From the NCBI GenBank assembly GCA_020881915.1, contig JAJFPB010000001.1:6324001-6388000 (forward strand): DNA of 64,000 nt. The letters are read 5' to 3'. Each line of letters begins with the position of its first letter. Positions within the stretch are counted from its first letter, which is position 1. Position numbers and translations under genes: made by a program. This document shows positions 12,375 through 22,266 of the stretch, in pieces. The notes beneath the pieces were generated by a model. It had not been told where the DNA came from, searched no databases, and saw nothing but the letters and a program-made list of their open reading frames with translations. Source of the DNA: Paramyrothecium sp. XJ0827. Lineage: Eukaryota > Ascomycota > Sordariomycetes > Hypocreales > Stachybotryaceae.

Positions 12375-13695
12375 GATGATAAGATTGTAGGAGTTGTAAC
12401 TGGCTTCTCAACAGCAGAGAATTTGGAGAACATTGAATCTTTCACGGGCTCCTTCCGTCCCCAAATATGTTTTGAGTCAGCAGTGGATTCAGGGTCACCT
12501 CTTTCATCCGTCATGGCTCATCACTTCTCAATACGGCAACGACGTTATCTTTGCAAACCTTGCATCATGACATGTCCCCTTTGCAAGATCCGCAACTGAT
12601 CTGTGCTAGCATGTTGATGCCATCTACGCAGCGATCTACATAATGGCAAGTCTTCAGCTCATTGATTTTCAAACACGCTAAGATGGCCACCGGATTGCAT
12701 GGAGCCCCTACGACGAAGGTGGCTACCTGGCAGAACGGGTGGAAAGCCCAGTAGGGCCTGCTCGGCCCGGAGATAGAGTTTTCATCATTGTTTGCTCATT
12801 CGCAGCCAGGCTGTTGTGTAAGCGACGTGCGCACAGACAACAGCCGTATGTTATGTAGTCTATGATCGCCCGCTAGTGGGCAGCTCCACCAACGCCATCC
12901 CGCACCTACCACTCAAGGGCCTTTTGGACAAGCAAAGACTGGAGACGGTAAGGAAAGCCGGGAGCTTGGTAATTTAGTGTGCTACCGCTAATCTCTGTGC
13001 CAAGCTGCTTCTCCATACCATGCCGAGCTCGCCGGATCACTGATCGACGATGAAACGCACAGTTCTTCCTAGATCCTCCATATTTCCACACATCGTCCCA
13101 ACGTCCCACTTAGCAGATATACTCTTGGCAATCTACTCTTTGGTAAATAATTCCGAATTTGTGCGTCAGATTCAGATTGTCTTGCCAATTGATTGGACCG
13201 GTTCATCGAGTCCGTATGGAATGTCAAGCGGTTGGAACAGTAGCCGCACGAAGCAGATCGAAAGGAACGATCATGCCGAAGGTCTAAAGAGCACCCACTT
13301 GACGCATGTTCAGGATAGACCGTCTTATTTCCAAATACAGAAACAAGATTGAAGCCGCAAAGGTCAAACAGCTAGGGCTTAGTACGCGGAAGGAGGATCC
13401 GTAAAGCCTTGTCCCAACACCCTCACGGGAGCCACAAAGGTTCCAATCGAGAACATGTGTAATAAGTTATTAACTATAAACTACCAAGATCGACATAAAC
13501 TCCCTGCGAATATGGCTTCTGCTCCATTGATACGCTCGAGCGAACTGCTCACACTCCACGACGCCATTACATTAAACAACGCACCCAATTTGCGATCTTC
13601 ACCACTATTCCCATCTCCCCATCCAGTAGGGTTTCATGTTGCATGGCAGCAAGTAATCATTCGTACACGTAACTGTACAAATCGAATACGAGAAG
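12375..13695. other. Intergenic, no gene supported
   Basis: About 1.3 kb without a convincing frame on either strand. It contains the thioesterase-like promoter on the left and the 3' flank of the elongase on the right. Confidence 0.6.
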
Positions 13696-14791
13696 TTACT
13701 TCTCAGCCATCAGTGGCGCCTTACGGTCAATGCCATCGTTGACAAAGGCAGCAGCACTTCGCTTGGCAGCATCAACATGCTTCTGAGAGGTCGACTTTTG
13801 AACCTTCTTCTTGCTGGCTCGTCGGTATGTTTCAATGTAGAAGCTGATGAACAGAACAAGGTATGAGCTAAGGATGGTGCAGCCAGACGCAGCGGCAAAC
13901 TCCTCGCCGGCACACTTGCCGTAGTGAGGCATCCAGGGCCAGCGCTTGCTGGCCAAGCCGTCCCAAGTAGCCCAGTAAACAACACCTGAGAATGGTTAGT
14001 CCAGGGTGTTTCAGGGTGCTTGTGGTAGAGTTTGGACTCACCAAGGTCGATCACAAACTGGGTGATTTGGAAGCGGGTGATCCACTCCTTCCACCACACC
14101 TTTACACCGCGGGCACTTTGGAAGTAGTACCAGTACATGATGACATGTACAGCCAAGTTCAGGGTGATTGGGACCCAGGAGACAGGAGTAGTGCCCATGA
14201 GCTGCGTGTAGCATAGCATTGCAGTCGCAGGGTGATGGTAGCAGTGGAGGAAGGTGAGGGGCTTCTTCTTGACCATCAGGAAGACTGTGTCAATGAGCTC
14301 AATGTACTTGGTGATGTAGTTCATCTACAATGGTCAGCAATGAGCAGGATTCCATTGGATGTGTCATGTGTTGGTCCACTCACATAGTAGAGAGTAACAA
14401 GCTGAGGGGTCCATCCATCATCACCGCAGATGTTCTGATAGAAGCCATCTCGCAACAGCGAGGGTGCAAGCTGCTCAATGAAGAGAGCCAGCAGCAGCGC
14501 GCTGAAGAACGAGAGGCAGAAGTTGTGAATCTTGAAGAGTGCATTCAGCTGAAGCGGCTTGCGGTCACGCATAATCTCTCGGCCGCCAAAGATGACAACG
14601 AGGTAGATTGCCAAGGAGACCGTCACCTCCGAAAAATTGGAGAGTGTGGTCTTGCCGGGGACGAACCTGAACTCGTCCGGATGGTAACCCATGACGGGGG
14701 TCCAAACGGCATCCAGCAGAGACCACAAGGGCATGGGCGGTTGCACCACGGCCTTGGGAGGCAGAATAAAGGTAGTAGTGTTGGACGACAT
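13696..14791 (-). CDS. Very-long-chain fatty acid elongase (ELO family)
   Basis: ER 3-ketoacyl-CoA synthase that condenses malonyl-CoA with acyl-CoA in very-long-chain fatty acid and sphingolipid synthesis. Exons are 14384-14791, 14042-14324 and 13696-13985; introns are 14325-14383 and 13986-14041 (59 and 56 nt). The joins read [19 protein letters not shown] and [16 protein letters not shown]. The product is 326 residues. The ELO signature is intact: [10 protein letters not shown], then the catalytic histidine box LHCYHHPA (His163, His166, His167), then [14 protein letters not shown]. Several hydrophobic helices follow, and the C-terminus is lysine-rich ([11 protein letters not shown]), consistent with ER retention. 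The YHH box with CYTQL after it is closer to the yeast Elo2/Elo3 type than to mammalian ELOVLs, but chain-length preference cannot be read from the sequence. Confidence 0.95.
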
Positions 14792-16008
14792 GTTGCATGA
14801 GAGGAAGTGATGGACTGCCTCGCTCTGGTGCGCTGCTCGCTGATGACAGACTTACGTGGCTATGCTCGCCGACGCGGCCTTATATCAACAGTTTGCAACA
14901 AATCTCAACCTCGATCAGCTTTGCAGATGACGATGAAAGCCTCCAGAGCGGAGAAGCGTCCAAGCCGGCCATTGCAGATCATCGTGATCGTCGATGCTCT
15001 AACGATTACGGCAAGCTGAGCGAATCCATCAGCGGCGCTCTCCATGACATTGGAGGCTGCAGAGACACCAAGCAACTATTGAGGATTCTCAAGACGTCAC
15101 AAAGCACAAGCATGCGTACTGAGCCTGTGGAGTGTTCTGGTTGGACAGTGGAGATGTGTTGTGTTTGAGGATCAACATACGCCGCCTTACCGCTGGATGA
15201 CGGGCGGGACACTAGTCTCAGCACTGGTGTTTTCCTTGGGGTCAGTAAGGTTATCCTCATTGAATCGCCGGAGCGGAGCTCTCTTTTGAATTAGCGCCGC
15301 ACGCTGGTGGTGTGAAGGCTTCCGAATCCATCACATGCCAGCGAGCTAGCAGCGACAATAACGGCTAAGCGACATCCACATACCCGCACGGATTGCAGAT
15401 CCAGGAACGAGACGCGAGGAATTCCATAGCCTTGTGTCTCCACTCCCTTGCAGCCCTAGCCGCGAGATATGAAACCCCATTGACGTCTTGTGTTTCCCAT
15501 CGCTTGATAGGCCATACCCACAACCATGCACCGGCGACGGCGCGGCACTTTCACCATGCAGCTCAGCGGCAATCCGATGCGTCCGGGACGCTCTCTGCTT
15601 CATGATTCGGCAGAAAATCCCCTGTTTTTTTCTTGTTCTCTTTGCCAACACTCTCTCAACGCCCCAGCGGAGTCAGAGTGATGAAGTCAGTGGTTACGCG
15701 AGCTGAACTTGGCGTCCAACGAGTGGCTATCTCGGCAATAAGCTCAATCTCAAGCGGAATCCCCTCCGCTGCCCTTGAGCCAAGCCACTATTACGTCGCT
15801 CCGCCAGAGCCAGAGGTCTCTGTCCGTTCGTTGATATCGCTAAGGTAAGATCTGCGTCACTGGCGTGTTGTGCGAACAAGATGGTATGATATCCTTGTGC
15901 TACGCAGACGGGCGATGCCAATATATCTCGACAGTCGGGCTCGTCGTCTTTGCCATATTTTGACTTTTGCACTCTTCACCTCCCTCTCGCCTGCCAGCGC
16001 AAGAAACA
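14792..16008. other. Intergenic between divergent elongase and P450
   Basis: Divergent promoter region of about 1.2 kb shared by the elongase (-) and the P450 (+). Only short overlapping frames occur, and no recognised binding-site array was seen. Confidence 0.6.
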
Positions 16009-17625
16009 ATGGCTCAAGTTACCTACTATCCCCTGATCGTCGCCACTACGGCTGCGGCCTACATGGCATCTCGCGGCCTTGGTCTGAATCCTTTGCCAAC
16101 CAGTGCTGCTGCCTCTGCAGCCGTCTCCTTTTTGTACTTCTTTGTCTACTGCAGCTACATCTACCCATTCTACATTTCAGAGCTCAGGCACATTCCCACC
16201 GTCGAGGGTTGTCCCATCTGGGGACAATTCTTTAATGTCATCACGGAGGAGACGGGAGTCCCCCACCGACGATGGCATGAGAAATACGGGCCTGTCGTTC
16301 GCTACTTCTTTCCCTTTGGCTCTGAGAGATTGACCCTCGCGGACGACGATGCTCTCAAGCACGTCACCGTACGCAATCCCTACAACTATCCCAAGCCGGA
16401 TAGAGCGAGAGTGTGGATGGTCCGCATTCTTGGAATGGGCGTCCTCCTTGCTGAAGGCCAAGACCACGTCCATCAGCGAAAGGCTCTCGCGCCTGGCTTC
16501 TCCATTCAGTCCATCAGGACACTCACTCCCGTTTTCTGGGAAAAGGCACTCCTCATGTGCCAGTGCTGGCGTGATGACATGCGCAAATCAAACGTCTCAA
16601 CCACCTCAATCGAGGTTCTTGAGTGGCTGAACCGCGCAACGCTCGACATCATTGGCAAGGCCGGATTCGGCTATGATATTGATTCGCTCCAAAAGCCAGA
16701 GACGCCCATCCGTGAGGCCTACCGTCTGGTCTTCGATTTCAGTCCTACAGCACACATTCTCTTCGGCATCCAGGCTTACATCCCACTCACAATGAAAATC
16801 CCCTCCAAGCAGACCAAGTCAGTCAATATCGCTCGCAACATCATTCAAACCAAAGCGACCGAGATCATTCGTGAGAAGCAAGACGAAGCCGAGCGTAATG
16901 CTGGAGGCAAGGATATCCTGGCTCTGATTGCAAGGGACAATAAGAAACTCCAGGCAGCTGGTGAGCCGGGTCTGTCTTTTGAGACGATGCGGGATCAGAT
17001 CATGACCTTTATGGGCGCTGGCCACGATACCACGGCCACGGGTGTTGCTTGGACTATGCACCTCCTGTCCACCCACCCTGAGGTCCAATCCCGTCTCCGC
17101 GAGGAAGTCAAGGATTACCTGCCATTCCTTTTCAATTCCCAGTCCCGATTTGACCCCAAGGAGCTGGCTACTGCGGACCCCGACCAGTTGCCATACTTGG
17201 ACAAGGTTTGCCGTGAGTCTCTTCGCTTCATCCCTCCCATTCCCATGACGGTGCGACAGACCATCGCAGATGATACGCTTGCCGGATACCGCATCCCTGC
17301 TGGTACTGTTGTCTACGTCATGGCCAATGCCATCAATCGCTTGTCCATGTACTGGGGTGACGATGCGGATCGCTTTGACCCTGATCGCTGGGACAACCTT
17401 CCCGAAACATGGACTCAGAATGCCTTCATGACCTTCTTGCAAGGGCCTCGCGGCTGCATTGGCCGAAAGTTTGCCGAAACGGAGATGAAGATGATTCTTT
17501 GCGCTATGCTCAGCATGTACGAGTTCAAGCGCGATGAGAACACGCCCGATCCTGAAGCGTGGAAAATGTGGCGCTTGGTTTTGAGGCCCAAGTATGGTGT
17601 CAGCCTCAATGTCACCGCAATCTAG
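16009..17625 (+). CDS. Cytochrome P450 monooxygenase (intronless)
   Basis: Microsomal P450 of 538 residues. The ATG at 16009 sits in AAACAATGG, and an upstream TTG in the same frame is not needed. The N-terminus carries hydrophobic segments at about 5-60 (including FLYFFVYCSYIYPFYI) for ER anchoring. All catalytic hallmarks are present: I-helix GAGHDTT (336-342), ExxR as ESLR (Glu403, Arg406), a PERF-type FDPDRW, and the heme loop FLQGPRGCIGRKFA with Cys483. The WxxxR-type HQRKALAPGF segment lies near residue 160. No intron interrupts it, which is unusual for fungal P450s. The family number cannot be assigned by eye, and the substrate is unknown. No backbone synthase lies nearby. Confidence 0.95.
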   Translation: MAQVTYYPLIVATTAAAYMASRGLGLNPLPTSAAASAAVSFLYFFVYCSYIYPFYISELRHIPTVEGCPIWGQFFNVITEETGVPHRRWHEKYGPVVRYFFPFGSERLTLADDDALKHVTVRNPYNYPKPDRARVWMVRILGMGVLLAEGQDHVHQRKALAPGFSIQSIRTLTPVFWEKALLMCQCWRDDMRKSNVSTTSIEVLEWLNRATLDIIGKAGFGYDIDSLQKPETPIREAYRLVFDFSPTAHILFGIQAYIPLTMKIPSKQTKSVNIARNIIQTKATEIIREKQDEAERNAGGKDILALIARDNKKLQAAGEPGLSFETMRDQIMTFMGAGHDTTATGVAWTMHLLSTHPEVQSRLREEVKDYLPFLFNSQSRFDPKELATADPDQLPYLDKVCRESLRFIPPIPMTVRQTIADDTLAGYRIPAGTVVYVMANAINRLSMYWGDDADRFDPDRWDNLPETWTQNAFMTFLQGPRGCIGRKFAETEMKMILCAMLSMYEFKRDENTPDPEAWKMWRLVLRPKYGVSLNVTAI

Positions 17626-17688
17626 TATGGGTTGGGTATCCTGAATAGTGGTCTTTTCCCTTCTTCTTTTTTTCTCTCGCTTAATCTT

Positions 17689-17693
<5 letters not shown>

Positions 17694-17725
<32 letters not shown>
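17694..17725. repeat. Poly-T tract, 32 bases
   Basis: Uninterrupted run of 32 T in the 3' flank of the P450, about 70 bases after its stop. Its length is prone to slippage and sequencing error. It could lie in the 3'UTR. Confidence 0.95.
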
Positions 17726-18326
17726 CAGGGCCTGGGGCTGGTGTAATCGGGGTTTGTTCAGATTGGGTTATCAGTCAGGAGAACATGTTTGTAGATGATG
17801 ACATGGTCTCTCACAAGAGTAAAATTGGTTCGAGACACAATAATTCGAGGAAGAATGTCAATTCTAAGCTAGTTGATGAAATTTACTCATTTTGCACCAA
17901 TTGAGAGTACATTTGCGACTGTAGAGCTTTTTAGAAGACTTGCGTATGGCAATGTCTCTTGGAACCCATGAAATGCAAGTCTAAAATCAAAAGATTCGTG
18001 ATCGCAGAGGCGATTCCGAAATACAAAGAGGTGGATATTAAATGATTGACGACAGCGAAGGATACTGTGCGCATTATCGTTTTTTAAAGAGCCATGTAAA
18101 AAACTTCTTGCTCCAGGCATGTAAACGAGAGTGAAGAAGTAAAGATGCCAAGGTGCAAAGTTGCGTGTAACAAGGAGGGTGCCCTCCACTTGTGGCTCCC
18201 ACAACCGCACCGCCGATCCCCCATCTGCCCTGCCCGAGGACGGAGGCCACCTCCCGGTTACACTGTATCATGAACGCCATTAAAAAGACAAAACCATCAC
18301 AAAACCTCCCAAAGAAAACCAGTCCA
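17726..18326. other. Intergenic, convergent 3' flanks
   Basis: Lies between the P450 stop and the stop of the small secreted protein on the other strand. Only short frames are present. Confidence 0.6.
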
Positions 18327-18701
18327 TCACGATCCACCAGTGTTTTGCGAGCCTTTCACGTTCACGGGATTGCAACCGGCCACCCCAATGGTTACACAGC
18401 CACCTCCAAGGGCAACGTCTGGCTCGACAACAGGGGCAACGTTGATCAGGGAGTCGCTGCCAGAGCTAGATCTTGTCTGTCCGCCATTGTCAACACCCCC
18501 GCTACCGGTATTTTGAGATCCGGCAACATTGACAGGGTTGCATTGGGCGGCGCCCATTCCGACACACCCAAGGGAAGCTGAGAGCTTGGGGCTGACGACG
18601 GGACTGAGATTCAGCAGTCCGCGCCGGGCGTCTTCGCCAGGGATCGGCGCAGCAGTAGCTACCAGTGCGAGGGGAAGAATGATCGTCAGAGCGGAATGCA
18701 T
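18327..18701 (-). CDS. Small secreted protein with duplicated CX7C module
   Basis: 124 residues, single exon, ATG at 18701. Residues 1-18 form a signal peptide ending in TAAP. A dibasic site RR at 26-27 could be a kexin cut releasing a short propeptide. The mature part is two copies of one module: copy 1 has SPVVSPKL...GCVGMGAAQCNPVNVAGSQN (Cys46, Cys54) and copy 2 has APVVEPDV...GCVTIGVAGCNPVNVKGSQN (Cys102, Cys110). They are joined by a Gly/Ser/Asn linker. A TATA-like TATAATA lies at about 18831-18838, roughly 130 bases upstream. No known domain is recognised. It could be a cell-wall, spore or effector-like protein; function is unknown. Confidence 0.82.
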   Translation of the reverse strand: MHSALTIILPLALVATAAPIPGEDARRGLLNLSPVVSPKLSASLGCVGMGAAQCNPVNVAGSQNTGSGGVDNGGQTRSSSGSDSLINVAPVVEPDVALGGGCVTIGVAGCNPVNVKGSQNTGGS

Positions 18702-19732
18702 TGTGCTGGGTCTTTTGAATGGAACTCAATCAGAGAAGGAGAAAAAGGTAGGACTGTTGAAGGTTGTTGGGTGCAGTGATCGGCTATGACAGCTTATGAT
18801 GCCTCGATCCAGGTGGTGTCCTGTCGAGCTTATTATATCACCAAGGTCTGTGGGTGCCCATCCGGCTGTCGATCTACCGAAGTGGAGCTTGCTATTCTTC
18901 GCTTCGGCTTTCTTCCGGTCATTGTCAGCTCGACTTCGGCCGAATGGCTTTAGACCGGACGCTACCATTGTCTGTAGTCAAAGTTGGGGCTGAAGAGTGC
19001 TAGTGCGGCCTGAGTGATCGACAAGTCCGGTCTGTTGTTAGCAGCTTGGTGAAACTGTCCCTCTTTTCGGATGTTCAGTTCGAACGTCTAGCGACCTGAA
19101 CAGCTTGACGCCACCCATGTCACTAATACGATGCGCCTAGATGCTTGGAGATGAGTTATGGAGCATGTACCGGGTTCTTGTCGCGAAAAAAGAGATCCGG
19201 AGCCAATGAGCATCAGGATAATCGAAATGTGAAAGAGGAGGATGCCGAGTGAGAGTCCTTTTTGATCCATCATGAATACCCTACATGAGGTTTATCGAGA
19301 AAATTCTATCGGCGGAAATAAATCAAAGATATTTTTTCCCGTGAAAAGGGGATACTTTCAAGCATAAGCTGAGCACACATCAGAGTCGTAAAAGTTTATG
19401 GCCTCGCATTTTCCATCCAACCCCTGGTGCAAGGTGGCTTCCGGAACGTCAAGCGGGAGCATTTCCGAAGTGGGTTACTCTCTGGTTGCCTAATCGGGCA
19501 TATCAGATTACCTCACGATGATCCATGCCACAGTGGCAGCGGCGTTAGACACAAAAGGCGTAACGATCCTTTGAGAACTAGCATCGGCAATGCTTAAAGA
19601 CAAATTGCATGTGAATGTGCGGTCAAATATCCCTGTTCTTCTGTCGTGATAACCACTCCCCGCAAGCTGCGATCCCACTCACACTTGTCAATCTACAATC
19701 CACTTCCACACCAGTCTACACACTCTGCAATC
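18702..19732. other. Intergenic between divergent secreted protein and P450
   Basis: Holds both promoters. A short minus-strand frame at 19088-19273 with one hydrophobic stretch was not accepted as a gene. Confidence 0.55.
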
Positions 19733-21323
19733 ATGAATCAGTTTTTCTTATTGAGTTTCTACGCCCTTGTTCTATTGGCAGCCGCTCGGATCACCCAGGG
19801 CAGGATCCGGGCATCGCGACAGCGTCTCAAGGCGGCCGAATGGGGCTGCTCTGACTGCCCAAGCATTAAGTCCAAGGGCTGGCTGGGCCGTAGCATCCTT
19901 AAGGAATCGCTTGATGAAACAAAGGCATATCGGGGACCTCAGTTCATTATCAAAGCAATGAACAGAATATCTCCTGATTGCCACACCGCTCGGGTGTCCA
20001 TCATGGACTATAAGGTGTTCATCACACGAGATCCTGAAAACCTCAAGGCCCTCTTCACAAGCCCAGACTTCGACATCAGCGGCACAAGACAATTGAGCTG
20101 GCTGCCTCTCCTGGGCAAGGGCATCTTTACAAGCCGTGGGCAACCATGGAAGCATAGTCGCACGCTCCTCCGCCCCCAGTTTGCCAAGAGCATGGTGAGC
20201 GATGTGGAGATGCTGGAGCAGCATTACCAAGTGCTCATCAAGCACCTCATCCCCAGTAAGGCGAGTGGTTGGACTGATTCACTTGACATCCAACCGTTGT
20301 TCCTCAAGTTTACCCTGGACACAACCACAGACTTCGTGCTTGGCCGCTCTACCCACGTTCTGAGCGGAAACAGCAAGCACGAAGACATTTTGGATGCGTT
20401 GGACGCGTCCAAGGTCTGGATTGATCGACGTGGTGCTCTGGCCAAGTTTTACTGGCTCCTGAACACCAAGGATTTCCGCGAGAACTGTCGCGTCATCCAC
20501 AAATGGGTTGATGGCATTGTGGCAGACACTCTCGCAGAGAACCCTGGCAAGGAGCATGACGCGGAGAAGGCACCTCGCTTCAATCTCCTTCACGAGCTTG
20601 CTCAAGAGTCCAGAAACCCACAGGAGCTCAGAAACGAGACCCTGAATGTCCTCATTGCGGGCCGAGATACTTCTGCTTGCTTGCTTAGCTGGTTGTTGTA
20701 CTTTTTGGCACGGAACCCTCGTATCTACGAGAAGTTGCGAGCTGCCATCCACGAGACCTTTGGCCCCGTAAACCCCAACTTCCAGAACCTCAGGGAGTGC
20801 ACATATTTGCAGTGGGTTCTAATGGCAACCCTCCGCATCATTGCCATAATCCCCATGAACGAGCGCGTAGCCATGTCCGACACCATTCTCCCCACCGGAG
20901 GCGGTGCGGACGGCAAGCAACCAGTCTTCGTTCCCGAGGGCACGCAGGTTTTGATGCCCCTCTACGCCGTTCAGCACCGCTACGACTTGTGGGACATCGA
21001 CCCCGAGCTGTTTTGCCCTGAGAGATGGGAAACCCACAAGGCTGGCTGGGAATACACCCCGTTCGGAGGAGGTCGTCGAAAGTGCCTTGGACGTGAGTCT
21101 GCCCTTGGAGCTAGACCCTCAACGAATTTTAGTTTACTGACCCACATAAACAGAGGAGTTTGCTCGCACAGAAGCCGGCTACATCTTGGCGCGCTTGTGC
21201 CAGCAATATGACAGAGTTGAGAATATGGAGGAGGGTGACGGTGAACTCAAGTTGCACTACGCCATTGAGAACAGGAGCGGAGCAGGCGTTCATGTCAGGC
21301 TTCATGCCGCATCAACCGAGTAG
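19733..21323 (+). CDS. CYP52-like cytochrome P450 with altered ExxR motif
   Basis: Exons are 19733-21092 and 21154-21323; the intron 21093-21153 (GTGAGT...AAACAG, 61 nt) splits the codon after the heme-loop glycine and restores CLGQEFARTEAGYILARL. The product is 509 residues with an N-terminal membrane anchor (FFLLSFYALVLLAAARI). The pattern resembles fungal CYP52/CYP539-type fatty-acid or alkane hydroxylases: FDISGTRQLSWLPLLGKGIFTSRGQPWKHSR, I-helix AGRDTS (309-314), LQWVLxxTLRI, PERW, and heme loop FGGGRRKCLG (Cys451). The striking oddity is the K-helix: the normally invariant Glu of ExxR is Ala365 (codon GCA at 20825-20827), with Arg368 kept. Everything else is intact, so it is either inactive or a rare variant. 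Substrate unknown. Confidence 0.9.
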
Positions 21324-22266
21324 TCATTCTTTAGCACGTAGTATATCTGTAGCACCTTTAGAGAGGTACCTAATATCTTCAATATATTTCTCATTCAAAA
21401 CTGCCTGCCTGCTCGTCACGAGAGATATCCAAGAACGATGGTCTTAGCGTGAAAGCTCGCTCGCAGCTCAATATCACGATGCTTTGGTCAGTCTGGAGCG
21501 TGATAACAGCATGTAGAAAGTCACGGACCAGCATGCCGAGGCTCATGCCCAGAGTTCGGTTTCACAAGCGTGATGATGGAAAGGTATGAGGTGATCTGAA
21601 AGGCTAATTATGATGATCTCCAAGCCTTTGTTGGGTCTAGTAGTGCAACGGAGAGATGATAGTGTGTGGAACGGGTCACCATGATCGACATCCCGGCTGA
21701 ACCGATTTCTGAAATGGGCCATAACGGAAATAGCTGATTATCCTTCCCTTACACGTCATGAATACTAGAGCCGCTCCGTCACTAACGGTTGTCGTTTAGG
21801 TCTGTTATGGAGCCTAGCGAGCATCAAGCCGACCCTCCATCTCATGGATCCGTGTTTCGCAGGGACAAAGGCAAGCAGCCACCTTCTTCATTACAGATCC
21901 CAACGTAGATCCAGCAGCAAACGATCAGCCAGAGTTCTCTCACCATGTCAACGGCATGCAGGGAGGGTGGAGAAGACACGCAGCGTGTCGATCGGACTGT
22001 CACACTTGTTCGTTTGTAACGAGAGATCTGTCAACTCGTCAGGGTAACGTCAGTAGACACAGCTGGGTATATAACAAGATGGATAACGAATTCCATTTCA
22101 TTATCCTTCAGATCATAGCCATGAGACCCATCTTACGATTGGTTACATAACAGTATTATTGAGCAACCAACATCAACCTCAAGAGAAACTTCTGCATCAC
22201 ACTCCGAGAAATCATTGTCACATATATCCTAACACCGAGTATCTTTGTCGATTAAGTTAGCCTAAC
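21324..22266. other. Intergenic upstream of the repeat protein
   Basis: Contains the promoter and leader of the kexin-repeat gene. No convincing frames. The last 130 bases are AT-rich. Confidence 0.6.

Noticed and set aside
19088..19273. Small minus-strand frame with one hydrophobic stretch
   Set aside because: Only 61 codons, in a promoter region, with no further support.
16009..21323. Secondary-metabolite cluster built on two P450s
   Set aside because: No PKS, NRPS, terpene synthase, DMATS, DUF3328 or cluster regulator is present in the window.
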